A stretch of 64,000 nucleotides of DNA. Source: an uncultured Pseudomonadota bacterium. GTDB taxonomy: Bacteria > Pseudomonadota > Gammaproteobacteria > Steroidobacterales > Steroidobacteraceae. Positions 9,674-19,544 of the stretch are shown here, piece by piece. The stretch spans positions 62,001-126,000 of the forward strand of contig CAIRLC010000022.1 in assembly GCA_903879335.1 (NCBI GenBank). The letters run 5' to 3'. The position numbers were made by a program, and so were the translations under genes. A model generated the notes under the pieces. The model was given only the letters and a program-made list of their open reading frames with translations, did no database searches and was not told the origin of the DNA. Every line of letters starts with the position of its first letter. Position 1 is the first letter of the stretch.

Positions 9674-10584
9674 CCGCTAAATGCTGCCGCGGTCACGAAA
9701 CTAATCGGTGCGTCGCGTTGGTCGCGGAAGGTAACTTCTTCCCATGCCGTCTCATCAGCCAACAGTGCTCGCAGCAACTTGTTATTCAGGCCGTGACCGG
9801 ACTTGAACCCGCTGAATTCACCAATCAACGTACGGCCCAATAGATAAAGATCGCCGATGGCATCGAGAATCTTGTGGCGCACAAACTCGTCTTCGTAGCG
9901 CAATCCATCCTCATTCAAAATCTTGAAGTCGTCCAAGACGATCGCATTATCCAAGGTGCCGCCTAACGCTAGATTGTGCGCTCGCAACTTCTCGAGATCG
10001 CGCATGAAACCGAACGTCCTAGCGCGACTAATTTCACGCATAAAAGACGTGGTTGAGAAATCCATAGAGGCCTTTTGCGAGTGGCGGCGAAAAATTGGAT
10101 GGTCAAATTCGATTTCGAAATTGACCTTAAATCCGTCGAAGGGGTCAAAGCGGGCCCACTTGTCGCCTTCACGCACTTCGATCGTCTTTAAAATCCGGGC
10201 AAACCGTTTAGGCGCCGTCTGCTCCTCGATACCGGCCGACTGAAGCAAAAACACGAATGGCGCCGCGCTTCCGTCCATGATGGGGACTTCAGGAGCGCTG
10301 AGCTCAATGAATGCGTTATCGATACCCAGTCCTGCAAACGCCGACAACATGTGCTCAACCGTACAAACCCGGACATCGCCAATAATGATGTTCGTCCCCA
10401 TCATCGTTTCGCCAACCAGATCAGCTCGCCCGGGCAGGTCTACCGGGGGATCAAGGTCGGTGCGACGGAATACCATCCCTGTATTCGGTGGCGCCGGGCG
10501 CAACGTCATATAAACCTTACGTCCGGAATGCAGCCCCACGCCGGTGGCGCGAACGGTGTTCTTGAGCGTGCGCTGGTTGATCAT
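9670..10584 (-). CDS. lpxC: UDP-3-O-acyl-N-acetylglucosamine deacetylase LpxC
   Basis: LpxC is the zinc enzyme for the first committed step of lipid A synthesis. The zinc ligands are visible: His78 in '[10 protein letters not shown]' and the His and Asp of '[14 protein letters not shown]' late in the protein. The length of 304 residues is normal for the family. It lies 170 bases after ftsZ, the usual end of the division cluster. A perfect palindrome sits in that gap, so lpxC may be partly separated from ftsZ transcription. It is a cytoplasmic protein and shows no signal peptide. Confidence 0.98.
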   Translation of the reverse strand: MINQRTLKNTVRATGVGLHSGRKVYMTLRPAPPNTGMVFRRTDLDPPVDLPGRADLVGETMMGTNIIIGDVRVCTVEHMLSAFAGLGIDNAFIELSAPEVPIMDGSAAPFVFLLQSAGIEEQTAPKRFARILKTIEVREGDKWARFDPFDGFKVNFEIEFDHPIFRRHSQKASMDFSTTSFMREISRARTFGFMRDLEKLRAHNLALGGTLDNAIVLDDFKILNEDGLRYEDEFVRHKILDAIGDLYLLGRTLIGEFSGFKSGHGLNNKLLRALLADETAWEEVTFRDQRDAPISFVTAAAFSG

Positions 10585-10719
10585 CCGAATTCAATATCCT
10601 GAAACAGCTGGAAAATATGATTCGCTGTGTAACACGCTAACACAGGCCAGAAATGCTGCTCAACCGATGCACGGGCGGGGCTAACCTGAATCAGGAAATC
10701 GTCTTCCTAGCCTCAAACT

Positions 10720-10747
10720 GCCCTCCCGCACGATCGTGCGGGAGGGC
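10720..10747. terminator. 28-bp perfect palindrome between ftsZ and lpxC
   Basis: The sequence GCCCTCCCGCACGA followed by its exact reverse complement forms a strong GC-rich hairpin 8 bases after the ftsZ stop. No clear run of T follows on the minus strand, so it may be a weak terminator, an RNA-stability hairpin, or a protein-binding site. Confidence 0.55.
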
Positions 10748-10754
10748 AAGCCCA

Positions 10755-11945
10755 TCAGTCTGCCTGGCGACGCAGGAACGATGGAATATCCAGCATATCG
10801 GACCCCACTGAGCTCAGGCCATCGCCCGCAGCCCGCTTACGCGAGATCGCAGTGCTGTTCGCAATCGTATCCCAATCGTTACGAGCCGCCGCCGCGCTCG
10901 CGCCCTGAGCAGTCGCGCCTGTACGCACCGGAACGATACGCGGGCGCTGCGTATGGACCACCGGAGCGGGGACAACGGTCGATACTTCTGCGCGGCCGAG
11001 GCCGGTCGCCACGACGGTAACCCGCAATTCATCCTGCATATCTGGATCAATAACGGTACCGACGACGATCGTCGCATCATCGCTCGCAAACTGGCGCACG
11101 GTGTTGCCCACTTCATCGAGTTCACCGATCGCGAGATCGAGACCAGCCGTGACGTTAACGAGGATACCCTGGGCGCCGGCCAAGTTGATGTCCTCGAGTA
11201 ACGGGCTGGAGATGGCCATTTCTGCAGCGGTACGGGCTCGGTCCTCACCGCTCCCACGCCCTGTTCCCATCATAGCCATACCTGTCTCGCTCATCACGGT
11301 GCGAACGTCAGCAAAGTCGACATTGATCAGACCTGGACGCGTGATCAACTCGGCGATACCTTGAACTGCGCCCTGGAGAACGCCATTTGCCGACGTGAAG
11401 GCGTCCAGTAGACGGGTGCGCGGGCCTAACACCGACAACAACTTCTCGTTCGGAATCGTGATCAGCGAGTCACAATGACGAGCGAGTTCAGCGATGCCTT
11501 GGTCAGCCAGCAACATGCGCTTTTGACCTTCCATTGCGAACGGCTTGGTCACCACAGCAACGGTCAGGATGTTCATTTCCTTAGCGAGCTGTGCCACGAC
11601 CGGAGCCGCGCCGGTGCCTGTGCCACCGCCCATGCCAGCGGTGATGAAGAGCATGTCACAGCCTTCAATCAATTCCACGATGCGGTCGCGGTCTTCCATC
11701 GCAGCCTGCCGACCCACCTCAGGATTGGCGCCAGCGCCGAGACCCTTGGTGATCCCCGAACCGATTTGCAACGTCGTCTTCACTTTCGACTTGCTCAGCA
11801 CCTGAGAGTCAGTGTTTAGACAGGCGAAATCGACGCCCTCTATGCCCGCTTCGACCATGTGGTCAACAGCATTGCAACCAGCACCACCAACACCGAGAAC
11901 CTTAATCACGGCACTCTGACTGTAGGCATCCATTAGTTCGAACAT
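10755..11945 (-). CDS. ftsZ: Cell division GTPase FtsZ
   Basis: FtsZ is the tubulin-like GTPase that forms the division ring at midcell. The tubulin signature GGGTGTG is at residues 106-112, and the T7-loop region 'NVDFADVRTVM' is present. The variable linker is followed by the conserved C-terminal peptide 'DIPSFLRRQAD', which binds FtsA and ZipA. At 396 residues it is of normal size. It follows ftsA by 51 bases. The ribosome site AAGGAG lies in a small hairpin described separately. The start is ATG at 11945. Confidence 0.98.
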   Translation of the reverse strand: MFELMDAYSQSAVIKVLGVGGAGCNAVDHMVEAGIEGVDFACLNTDSQVLSKSKVKTTLQIGSGITKGLGAGANPEVGRQAAMEDRDRIVELIEGCDMLFITAGMGGGTGTGAAPVVAQLAKEMNILTVAVVTKPFAMEGQKRMLLADQGIAELARHCDSLITIPNEKLLSVLGPRTRLLDAFTSANGVLQGAVQGIAELITRPGLINVDFADVRTVMSETGMAMMGTGRGSGEDRARTAAEMAISSPLLEDINLAGAQGILVNVTAGLDLAIGELDEVGNTVRQFASDDATIVVGTVIDPDMQDELRVTVVATGLGRAEVSTVVPAPVVHTQRPRIVPVRTGATAQGASAAAARNDWDTIANSTAISRKRAAGDGLSSVGSDMLDIPSFLRRQAD

Positions 11946-11950
11946 GGCTG

Positions 11951-11964
11951 CGTCTCCTTAGACG
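11951..11964 (-). promoter_or_regulatory. Small hairpin carrying the ftsZ ribosome-binding site
   Basis: On the minus strand CGTCT pairs with AGACG across the loop AAGG. The ribosome site AAGGAG lies in the loop and right arm, 5 bases before the ftsZ ATG. The stem is short, so the effect on translation is uncertain. Confidence 0.4.
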
Positions 11965-11996
11965 TTGAAATCAAAACAAAACGAAACAAAAATCAC

Positions 11997-13235
11997 TCAA
12001 AAATAGCTGTGTAACCAGTCTTTAACTTTGGCGAGGGCCGACTTGAGGTCTGATTTAACAGACGCAATGCCACCACCGCTTTCGGAAAACTGCGCTCGCG
12101 CATAGAGCAATAGTCCAACGCCCGTAGCGTTCATAGGATTGCGAACAACTTCCCCTAGTCCGGTAACGCCCTGTGGGATTCCGAGTCGCACAGGGACGTG
12201 GAATACTTCTTCAGCAAGCTCTACCGCACCTTCCATCCGCGAACTGCCACCGGTAAGCACAAGACCAGCTGCGATCGCTTCCTCAAATCCGGATCGACGC
12301 AACTCATCACGAATGAGTCCGAAAAGTTCTTCGTAACGCGGCTCGACGATCTCAGCAAGCGTCTGACGTGCAAGGCGACGAGATGGGCGATCGCCCACAG
12401 AAGGCACCTCGATCGTATCGTCGGAATTCGCAAGCTGGGATAGCGCGCAGGCGTAGCGAATCTTGATGTCTTCGGCGTATTGCGTGGGTGTACGCATTGA
12501 GACAGCAATGTCGTTTGTGACCTGATCACCAGCAATAGGAATCACTGCCGTGTGTCTAAGCGCGCCACCGGAAAACACAGCGATATCCGTGGTTCCCCCA
12601 CCAATATCGACAAGACATACGCCTAGATCTTTTTCATCCTCTGTCAATACAGCAAAGCTAGACGCCCACTGCTCTAGGACAATGCCTTCGACCTCAAGAC
12701 CACAGCGCTGTACGCATTTCTGGACATTTTGAGCTGCACTCTCGGCGCCGGTCACGATGTGCACACGGGCTTCTAAGCGCACACCCGACATGCCGATCGG
12801 CTCGCGAATCCCATCTTGATTGTCGATGACATATTCTTGCGGAATGACATGAATGATCCTCTGATCTGCAGGCAAAGCGACAGCCTGCGCTGCATCCATG
12901 ACCCGAGAAATATCACCAGCAGTGACTTCTTTGTCTTTGATCGCAACAATGCCATGCGAGTTCAAACTTCGCACATGGCTACCAGCAATGCCGGTATACA
13001 CCGCGTGTATATCAACACCAGCCATCAGTTCAGCTTGCTCTATCGCGCGCTGAATGGATTGCACCGTCGAATCAATGTTGACGACCACACCATGCTTCAG
13101 TCCGCGAGACGGCGCGGATCCAATGCCGATAACCTCAATGCTGTTATCGGCCTTCAGTTCACCAACCAAGGCTATGACTTTGGACGTGCCAATGTCGAGC
13201 CCGACGATGATATTTCGATCAGTACGCTTACCCAT
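11997..13235 (-). CDS. ftsA: Cell division protein FtsA
   Basis: FtsA is an actin-like ATPase that ties FtsZ filaments to the inner membrane. The N-terminal 'IVGLDIGTSKVIALVGE' phosphate-binding loop, the second loop 'CLVDIGGGTTDIAVF' and the adenosine motif 'LTGGSSRMEG' are all present. The last residues 'VKDWLHSYF' fit the C-terminal membrane-targeting helix. At 412 residues it is of usual length. It starts 2 bases after the ftsQ stop. Confidence 0.98.
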   Translation of the reverse strand: MGKRTDRNIIVGLDIGTSKVIALVGELKADNSIEVIGIGSAPSRGLKHGVVVNIDSTVQSIQRAIEQAELMAGVDIHAVYTGIAGSHVRSLNSHGIVAIKDKEVTAGDISRVMDAAQAVALPADQRIIHVIPQEYVIDNQDGIREPIGMSGVRLEARVHIVTGAESAAQNVQKCVQRCGLEVEGIVLEQWASSFAVLTEDEKDLGVCLVDIGGGTTDIAVFSGGALRHTAVIPIAGDQVTNDIAVSMRTPTQYAEDIKIRYACALSQLANSDDTIEVPSVGDRPSRRLARQTLAEIVEPRYEELFGLIRDELRRSGFEEAIAAGLVLTGGSSRMEGAVELAEEVFHVPVRLGIPQGVTGLGEVVRNPMNATGVGLLLYARAQFSESGGGIASVKSDLKSALAKVKDWLHSYF

Positions 13236-13237
13236 AT

Positions 13238-14023
13238 TCAGCCTGTTCGTGATTGCGATGAGCGCCAGCCAACAGCAAAGCCGTTGGAATAACGCATGTC
13301 GATGTAGGCGATATCTGCAGCCCGACCGGTAACTAACGCAGCGCCAGACTTCAGGAATCGATCAATACGCTCTTGGACCTCACGGCGCCCAAGTCGAATG
13401 ACGACCCCATTTGCGAGTTCAACTTCCCACGCCCCACGCTCATCTAACCTCAGGCCACCCAGTGAAAGTTCTGCAGATTCCAACTGTGCGCGGACTTGGA
13501 AGAATAGATCAGCGACTCGTCGTTCTGTCCCAGCGGGACCAACGAGATACGGCAATTCCGTCGGAACATGGCTCTCGTTTTGAACAAACAATTCGCCTCT
13601 CGAGTTCACGAGGCCGGCGTCACCCCATCGCGCGATTGCCTCTTGCTCGGTGATTTGGACGGATAAGGAGTCCGGCCAGCGGCGTTGTACCCTTGCGGTA
13701 TCTACCCATGGCATAGACTCTAGCGCCGCTTGAACTTCGCTCAAGTTCGAACGCACAAATCCTCCATGCAATTTTTGCCGAACGACGTGCTCCACGTCGA
13801 TGACTGTCACTCGCCGAAAAACTCCGACGGCATCCACATGCCGAATCGGTCTGTCTAAGGCGAAAACAACGAGAACCACCGACGCAGTCAAAGCGGCGCC
13901 AATGCCAATCGCGGGAATCCGACGCGCCCACTCTATTTTCGGCGACTGACGAGCAGCACGCTCAACGCGAGCGCGATTCCGAGACCGCGGCTTTTTAAGC
14001 TTCTTGAACCAGGCGCCGATCAT
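13238..14023 (-). CDS. ftsQ: Cell division protein FtsQ
   Basis: FtsQ is a bitopic membrane protein that links early and late division proteins through FtsB and FtsL. A basic N-terminal tail is followed by one membrane segment at about residues 37-53, then a POTRA-type domain around '[18 protein letters not shown]' and '[17 protein letters not shown]', a strong family signature. The 261-residue length is normal. The start overlaps the ddl stop as ATGA at 14020-14023. Confidence 0.95.
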   Translation of the reverse strand: MIGAWFKKLKKPRSRNRARVERAARQSPKIEWARRIPAIGIGAALTASVVLVVFALDRPIRHVDAVGVFRRVTVIDVEHVVRQKLHGGFVRSNLSEVQAALESMPWVDTARVQRRWPDSLSVQITEQEAIARWGDAGLVNSRGELFVQNESHVPTELPYLVGPAGTERRVADLFFQVRAQLESAELSLGGLRLDERGAWEVELANGVVIRLGRREVQERIDRFLKSGAALVTGRAADIAYIDMRYSNGFAVGWRSSQSRTG

Positions 14024-14973
14024 TTGTCAGACGCCTCAATTGAGGTCTCTAAAATGCGCCAAACCAATTCTTCAAAACCAATGCCTGCTGCAGCAGCCGA
14101 CTTTGGCACCAGCGAGTGGCTTGTCATGCCGGGCGTCGTATTGACTTCAAGCAACCAATTCTTGCCCACTGAGTCTTTCATGACGTCTACACGGCCCCAG
14201 CCTGAGGCGCCGGAACTGTCAAAAGCAGCCAAGGCCAATGCTCGAATCTGCTCTTCGTCCGTGCCGTTTAAGCCAGGACAGATATAGCGAGTGTCATCAG
14301 AAATATATTTAGCGTGGTAGTCGTAATACTCATTGGTCGGAACAATTTGGATCGACGGCAGAGCAACGCCGGCAAGAATCGATACGGTGTATTCGCCACC
14401 CTCGATCAATTGCTCCATGAGCAACTCTCGGCCGTACCGTGCAGCAAGTTCGATAGCAGCGTCGAGTTTTTCCGGTCCAAATACCCGGGTGACACCGACG
14501 CTAGATCCCTCCAGTGACGGCTTAACAATGAGTGGAAAGCCGATACGATCAGCCGCTTCGCGAACGTTCGCTCCTACTGCCAAACGCTCGTATCTCGGCG
14601 TCGGTAAATTGATCGACAGCCAGACCTGCTTTGTGCGGATTTTATCTAAGGTCAAAGCGGACCCAAGGACGCCGGAGCCTGTATAGGGGATCCCCAGACC
14701 CTCTAACACCCCCTGTACAACACCGTTTTCTCCTGATGAACCGTGCATGATGTTGAAAACGCGATCGATGACGCCACGCTGCGCTAATTCAATGAGTGCA
14801 GGAACACCGTCGACCGGGACCGCATTAACTCCTCGAGCGAGCAGGGCATCGAGAACGTTGCGGCCAGAATTCAGTGATACCTCACGCTCAGATGAGTCTC
14901 CACCCATCAAAACGGCAACTCGACCGAAAGCGGCGGGTTCCGAAAACCGGCAGGGAGGCATCAAAATCGTCAT
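14020..14973 (-). CDS. ddl: D-alanine--D-alanine ligase
   Basis: Ddl makes the D-Ala-D-Ala dipeptide of the peptidoglycan stem with ATP. The ATP-grasp fold is supported by '[19 protein letters not shown]' at the N-terminus, '[18 protein letters not shown]' in the centre, and the metal-binding '[18 protein letters not shown]' near the end. The 317-residue size is usual for the DdlB type found in division clusters. Both ends overlap their neighbours by 4 nt (murB upstream, ftsQ downstream). Confidence 0.97.
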   Translation of the reverse strand: MTILMPPCRFSEPAAFGRVAVLMGGDSSEREVSLNSGRNVLDALLARGVNAVPVDGVPALIELAQRGVIDRVFNIMHGSSGENGVVQGVLEGLGIPYTGSGVLGSALTLDKIRTKQVWLSINLPTPRYERLAVGANVREAADRIGFPLIVKPSLEGSSVGVTRVFGPEKLDAAIELAARYGRELLMEQLIEGGEYTVSILAGVALPSIQIVPTNEYYDYHAKYISDDTRYICPGLNGTDEEQIRALALAAFDSSGASGWGRVDVMKDSVGKNWLLEVNTTPGMTSHSLVPKSAAAAGIGFEELVWRILETSIEASDK

Positions 14974-15875
14974 GCGGATTCCCCAAGAATGCGTACTTCG
15001 GTTGTCAACTGAACGCCATGCATTCGCTCAACCTCAACCCGAACGTAATCGATAAGGTTTTCGATATCTGCAGCCGTAGCGGCACCTTCATTCACGAGAA
15101 AATTGGCATGTTTTTCCGAGACCACGGCACCACCGATACGCTTGCCCTTGAGACCAGACACCTCAATCAGTCGTGCAGCATGGTCTCCCGGGGGATTTGT
15201 GAATGTAGATCCGCAGTTCCAAGTCCCAATCGGCTGCTTGGCTTTGCGAGCTACGAGCAAATCTCGAATCTTGTCTTGGCTAGCTTGAGCGTCGGGCTTA
15301 AATCGAAACCGCGCTGCTAAAAACCACTCTTCTTTTTCTGGCATATCGACATGACGATAGCCAAAACGATAATCACTCATAGGCCTTGTCTTGAACTCTC
15401 CGAATCGGTTCATGACATCGACATCAACGACATGTGTCCAGGTCTCTCCACCCCAGGCACCGGCGTTCATGGCCAGTGCCCCGCCGACAGTGCCAGGGAT
15501 ACCGGCAAAAAACTCGGCTTCCCCTAACGCCCAGCGCGCACACTGACGCGCAACTCGCGCACATGGGACGCCTGCGTCAGCATGAATGGTTGTTTCGGAT
15601 ACTCGGTCTAATCGACCTAAACCAAGATGAAGCGAAACGACTACGCCTCGAATACCGCCGTCACGAATCAGGCAATTACTTCCTAAGCCAATCCAGTACA
15701 CCGGAATGTCTTTTGGTATGGCCGCCAAAAATTTGGATAACTCGTCGATCGAATGCGGCGTGTAGTAGACATCCGCTGGACCGCCCACGTGCCACGAAGT
15801 ATGTCGCGACAATGGCTCGTCAAAGCGGATCGACGGGAGAAATTTCTCGGGAATGAATTGCCGAGTGGCGTTCAT
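14970..15875 (-). CDS. murB: UDP-N-acetylmuramate dehydrogenase MurB
   Basis: MurB reduces UDP-GlcNAc-enolpyruvate to UDP-MurNAc with NADPH and FAD. The FAD-binding region is seen as '[15 protein letters not shown]', '[19 protein letters not shown]' and '[23 protein letters not shown]'. The '[19 protein letters not shown]' stretch carries the catalytic Ser/Cys region, and the final Glu motif is in '[10 protein letters not shown]'. The 301-residue length without the extra loop points to a type II enzyme. Its start overlaps the murC stop by 4 nt. Confidence 0.97.
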   Translation of the reverse strand: MNATRQFIPEKFLPSIRFDEPLSRHTSWHVGGPADVYYTPHSIDELSKFLAAIPKDIPVYWIGLGSNCLIRDGGIRGVVVSLHLGLGRLDRVSETTIHADAGVPCARVARQCARWALGEAEFFAGIPGTVGGALAMNAGAWGGETWTHVVDVDVMNRFGEFKTRPMSDYRFGYRHVDMPEKEEWFLAARFRFKPDAQASQDKIRDLLVARKAKQPIGTWNCGSTFTNPPGDHAARLIEVSGLKGKRIGGAVVSEKHANFLVNEGAATAADIENLIDYVRVEVERMHGVQLTTEVRILGESA

Positions 15876-17284
15876 TGGATGCCACCGCTCGACAGTCGAT
15901 TGGGCAACTCATGAGAGATAGCTCCAATATGCCCTGCCCCCATGGTAACGACCACGTCCCCGTCTCGAAGCAACCCGCTCAAGGTTTCGTGCAACGTCTC
16001 GACTTTGGCAACGAAGACTGGTTCGACGCGCCCGCGAGTACGCACGGCGCGACAAATAGCCCGCCCGTCTGCGTCGCGAATGGGCTCTTCGCCAGCAGCA
16101 TAGACTTCAGTGATAAGAAGCGCATCGACACGCGAAAGCACATCGGCAAAATCATCTAGCAGATCGCGAGTCCGGGTATAGCGATGAGGCTGGAAAGCCA
16201 AAACGATTCGTCGACCTGGCCACCCCTGCCGTACCGCCTCAAGGGTCGCAGCGATTTCAGTGGGATGATGACCGTAATCGTCGATAACTGTGACATGGCC
16301 GCATGACAATTGCAGTTCGGCGACCACTTGCAGGCGGCGATCAATGCCCTGAAAATTTGCGAGCGCCCGCTGTATAGCACTGTCCTCGATCCCAACTTCG
16401 GTTGCGATGACGATTGCAGCCAAAGAATTGAGAATATTGTGGTGCCCGGGCACGGACAAAGTAACGGCGAGCGGATTACGGCCTTCGGGCCTTAGCACAG
16501 TGAACCGGGTCTTCGGTCCGGAACGATCAATGTTCACTGCACGAAAGTCAGCATCCTCGGAGACGCCATAGGTGACTATCGGCCGAGCGATTAATGCCAT
16601 GAGCCCGGTTAACTCTGCATCGTCACGGCACAATACCGCGAGACCATAAAAAGGAAGGTTGTGCAGGAAATCGACGAAACTCTGTTTCAGTTTGGCGAAA
16701 TCGCCGCCGTGAGTAATTAGATGATCATTGTCGACATTGGTGACGACCGCCATCATGGGCTGAAGATGCAAGAACGATGCGTCGCTCTCATCAGCCTCGG
16801 CTACCAAATAGGTGCCAGTCCCTAACCGAGCGTTCGCATCTGCACTTTTCAGTCGGCCGCCAATCACAAAGGTGGGGTCCTCACCACCCTCAGCCAAAAT
16901 ACTGGCGACGAGACTCGTGGTTGTCGTCTTTCCGTGCGATCCGGCGATCGCAATCCCACTGCGAAACCGCATGAGTTCAGCCAGCATCTGAGCTCGCTGC
17001 ACAACCGGCACGCGAGCCGCATACGCCGCAACGACTTCTGGATTATCGGTCGCGACGGCACTTGAGACGACAACGACATCGGCCTGTGCAACATTTTCCG
17101 CCGAGTGTCCCAGATAAATCTGAGCCCCTAACGCAGCAAGACGGGCAGTGACTGCGTTGGCCTTGATATCAGAACCCTGAATCGCGTAGCCCAGATTAAG
17201 CAGTACCTCGGCGATACCACTCATGCCACTCCCGCCGATTCCGACAAAATGAATCCGGCGAATACGACGGAATTGCGCGTTCAT
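15872..17284 (-). CDS. murC: UDP-N-acetylmuramate--L-alanine ligase MurC
   Basis: MurC adds L-alanine to UDP-MurNAc, the first amino acid of the stem peptide. The Rossmann motif '[18 protein letters not shown]' opens the protein, and the ATP-binding motif GSHGKT is at residues 115-120. The C-terminal '[10 protein letters not shown]' motif is also present. I choose the ATG at 17284 (470 residues), because it overlaps the murG stop as ATGA like its neighbours and the family match starts there. A longer frame from 17314 exists but adds no conserved sequence. Confidence 0.97.
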   Translation of the reverse strand: MNAQFRRIRRIHFVGIGGSGMSGIAEVLLNLGYAIQGSDIKANAVTARLAALGAQIYLGHSAENVAQADVVVVSSAVATDNPEVVAAYAARVPVVQRAQMLAELMRFRSGIAIAGSHGKTTTTSLVASILAEGGEDPTFVIGGRLKSADANARLGTGTYLVAEADESDASFLHLQPMMAVVTNVDNDHLITHGGDFAKLKQSFVDFLHNLPFYGLAVLCRDDAELTGLMALIARPIVTYGVSEDADFRAVNIDRSGPKTRFTVLRPEGRNPLAVTLSVPGHHNILNSLAAIVIATEVGIEDSAIQRALANFQGIDRRLQVVAELQLSCGHVTVIDDYGHHPTEIAATLEAVRQGWPGRRIVLAFQPHRYTRTRDLLDDFADVLSRVDALLITEVYAAGEEPIRDADGRAICRAVRTRGRVEPVFVAKVETLHETLSGLLRDGDVVVTMGAGHIGAISHELPNRLSSGGIQ

Positions 17285-18360
17285 GCCGCCCTCCGCGTTG
17301 CCTGCGCCAAGCATAATTCCGCCAAGATTCTTGCGGTGTCGAGCTTGGCTGCACTTGTTGCAGCGCGACGCATTTCGACAAGCTTGCTGCCGTCGGCGCT
17401 CGCCAGATTCAAGATGGTCGCAGCTAGGGATTGAGCGTTCAGTTCCCGCTCGGGCATCAGCAGGGCGGCGCTTCGATCAGTTAGATAGCGCGCATTGGCG
17501 GTCTGATGATCATCGACGGCGGCTGGGAATGGCACCAGCACCGCGGGAACACCGGCTGCCGCGAGTTCCGCCACAGTCAGAGCGCCGCTGCGTGTAATGG
17601 CAATATCCGCCCAACGATATGCAGCAGCCATGTCACCAATGAATTCTTGGACATCGGCCTGAACACCAAGCGCTGAGTAAGCTTCCCGGGTTGCTTCCAA
17701 TCGGCCTCGGCCGGCTTGGTGAAACACTTGTGGACGCTCAGTCGGTGGAATTTCGGCTAACGCAGCAGGTACCACTCGATTCAATACAATCGCGCCTTGA
17801 CTACCGCCGAACACCAGCAGATGCCGCGGTGTAGAGGGCGTATGTTGAGCATTCGAAATTTGCTCAATTTCGCTTCGAACAGGATTTCCGACATGCAAAG
17901 CTTGCGCAGACTGTGGGAATGCGCCGGAGTACGCCTCAGCAACCACACAGGCGAAGCGGGCCAAAATTCGGTTAGTAAGACCAGCAACTGCGTTTTGCTC
18001 ATGAATGACTAACGGACAGCCGAGTAGTCGTGCCGCAATACCGCCTGGCCCTGAAGCGAATCCACCCATACCAAGCACAACATCCGGACGAATCCGACGG
18101 ATCGCGGCGATAGCCTCGGCAACGGCCCGCAGCACCTTAAAGGGTGCATACAACCAGTTCAGAACGCCTTTCCCCCGGAGTCCAGCGACGTGAATCCACT
18201 CAATGGGATATCCCGCCTCGGGCACTAGGCGAGACTCAATGCCTTTTTGCGTACCCAGCCAGACCACCGAACAGTTACGCTCGGTTAGGACTCGCGCCAC
18301 GGCGAGCGCAGGAAACACATGTCCCCCGGTACCACCCGCCATGACCAACACGGTTGTCAT
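17281..18360 (-). CDS. murG: UDP-GlcNAc:lipid I transferase MurG
   Basis: MurG adds GlcNAc to lipid I at the inner face of the membrane, making lipid II. The N-terminal glycine motif '[14 protein letters not shown]' at about residue 9, the second '[11 protein letters not shown]' loop and the C-terminal donor-site motifs 'VFGGSQGA' and '[18 protein letters not shown]' are all present. The 359-residue length is typical of this GT28 enzyme. It overlaps ftsW and murC by 4 nt each. Confidence 0.97.
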   Translation of the reverse strand: MTTVLVMAGGTGGHVFPALAVARVLTERNCSVVWLGTQKGIESRLVPEAGYPIEWIHVAGLRGKGVLNWLYAPFKVLRAVAEAIAAIRRIRPDVVLGMGGFASGPGGIAARLLGCPLVIHEQNAVAGLTNRILARFACVVAEAYSGAFPQSAQALHVGNPVRSEIEQISNAQHTPSTPRHLLVFGGSQGAIVLNRVVPAALAEIPPTERPQVFHQAGRGRLEATREAYSALGVQADVQEFIGDMAAAYRWADIAITRSGALTVAELAAAGVPAVLVPFPAAVDDHQTANARYLTDRSAALLMPERELNAQSLAATILNLASADGSKLVEMRRAATSAAKLDTARILAELCLAQATRRAA

Positions 18361-19544
18361 GCTGACGGCCCCCGCAGCGCAGCCGCTCGAGAACTCTGAG
18401 TCTCATGATGAACTCGAAGGACGATACCGACCCAGGCGAGCGTCACCAACAAACTTGACCGGCCGTAAGACAACAACGGCAGGGTCAGCCCCTTGGTTGG
18501 CAACGCGCCCATATTCACAGCCATATTGATAAAGGCTTGCAAGGCGAGCCAGACACCAAATGACGCTGCAATATACGACTGGAATTTCAGTCCGGCGTCT
18601 GCCGCATTGCGCGCGATCACTAAAGACCGGTATGCGAGCGCCAAGAACAACAAAATCAGCACGACGACGGCAACAAACCCCAACTCTTCGGCGTAAACCG
18701 AGAATACAAAGTCCGTATGGGCTTCAGGCAACCAGAGCAACTTCTGCACCGATCCGCCGAGCCCGACACCGAACCACTCCCCACGACCGATCGCCATTAA
18801 GGCTTGGGTCAACTGATAACCGGTGCGCTCAGGATCCTTCCAAGGATCCAGGAAACTAATGAACCTTTCCCAACGCCAAGGTGTTAACCGAATAATGGCC
18901 GCAATGGGCAGCGACACGGTGATGGCGATTCCAAAGATGTAGCGCAAGCGCGCGCCAGCCAAATACAGCATGAAGATGCCGGTGAACATGATCACAACGC
19001 CAGCACCCAAATCAGGCTCGGCAAGCAGCAACACACCCGCGACACCTAACATTCCAAGCGGCTTCAAAATACCGAACAACGTCGTGCGGATCTCTTGCTC
19101 TCGACGAACGAGGTAACTGCAAAGATAAATTAGGATCAAAACTCTGGAGGCCTCAGACGCTTGAAAATTTGCTCCAAAAAAATGGAGCCAGCGGCGACTG
19201 CCATTGACCTTGGCACCAAGGCCCGGAATGAGGACGATGACGAGGAGGAACAGCGAGATCCCGAGCAGCACATAAGCATGTCGCTGCCAATATTCGGTTG
19301 GAATCTTCATGACTGCGGCGGCCAACACAACGCCAGCAATACCAAACACGAACTGCTTGATTAAGAAAGAAAACTCGAATCCTTCTTTCGCAGCGAGCGC
19401 CACCGAAGCAGAACCAACCATAATGATGCCGAGCAACAGCAAAATTCCGGTCAACATCACAACTGCCGGGTCAATCTGCAGCCGCGCTTTCTGCGACTTC
19501 GGCGCCATTGAGCTGTTGTTGATCACCGGTGCAGTCGCGCTCAT
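18357..19544 (-). CDS. ftsW: SEDS peptidoglycan polymerase FtsW
   Basis: FtsW is the septal glycan polymerase of the SEDS family and works with FtsI. The 395-residue protein is mostly hydrophobic, with about ten membrane segments after a short cytoplasmic start. SEDS motifs include 'GSRRWLHFFGANFQASE', 'LLLAEPDLGAGVVI', 'GYQLTQALMAIGRGEWFG' and 'TKGLTLPLLSYGRSSLL'. It lies between murD and murG with 4-nt overlaps on both sides. Confidence 0.97.
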   Translation of the reverse strand: MSATAPVINNSSMAPKSQKARLQIDPAVVMLTGILLLLGIIMVGSASVALAAKEGFEFSFLIKQFVFGIAGVVLAAAVMKIPTEYWQRHAYVLLGISLFLLVIVLIPGLGAKVNGSRRWLHFFGANFQASEASRVLILIYLCSYLVRREQEIRTTLFGILKPLGMLGVAGVLLLAEPDLGAGVVIMFTGIFMLYLAGARLRYIFGIAITVSLPIAAIIRLTPWRWERFISFLDPWKDPERTGYQLTQALMAIGRGEWFGVGLGGSVQKLLWLPEAHTDFVFSVYAEELGFVAVVVLILLFLALAYRSLVIARNAADAGLKFQSYIAASFGVWLALQAFINMAVNMGALPTKGLTLPLLSYGRSSLLVTLAWVGIVLRVHHETQSSRAAALRGPSA

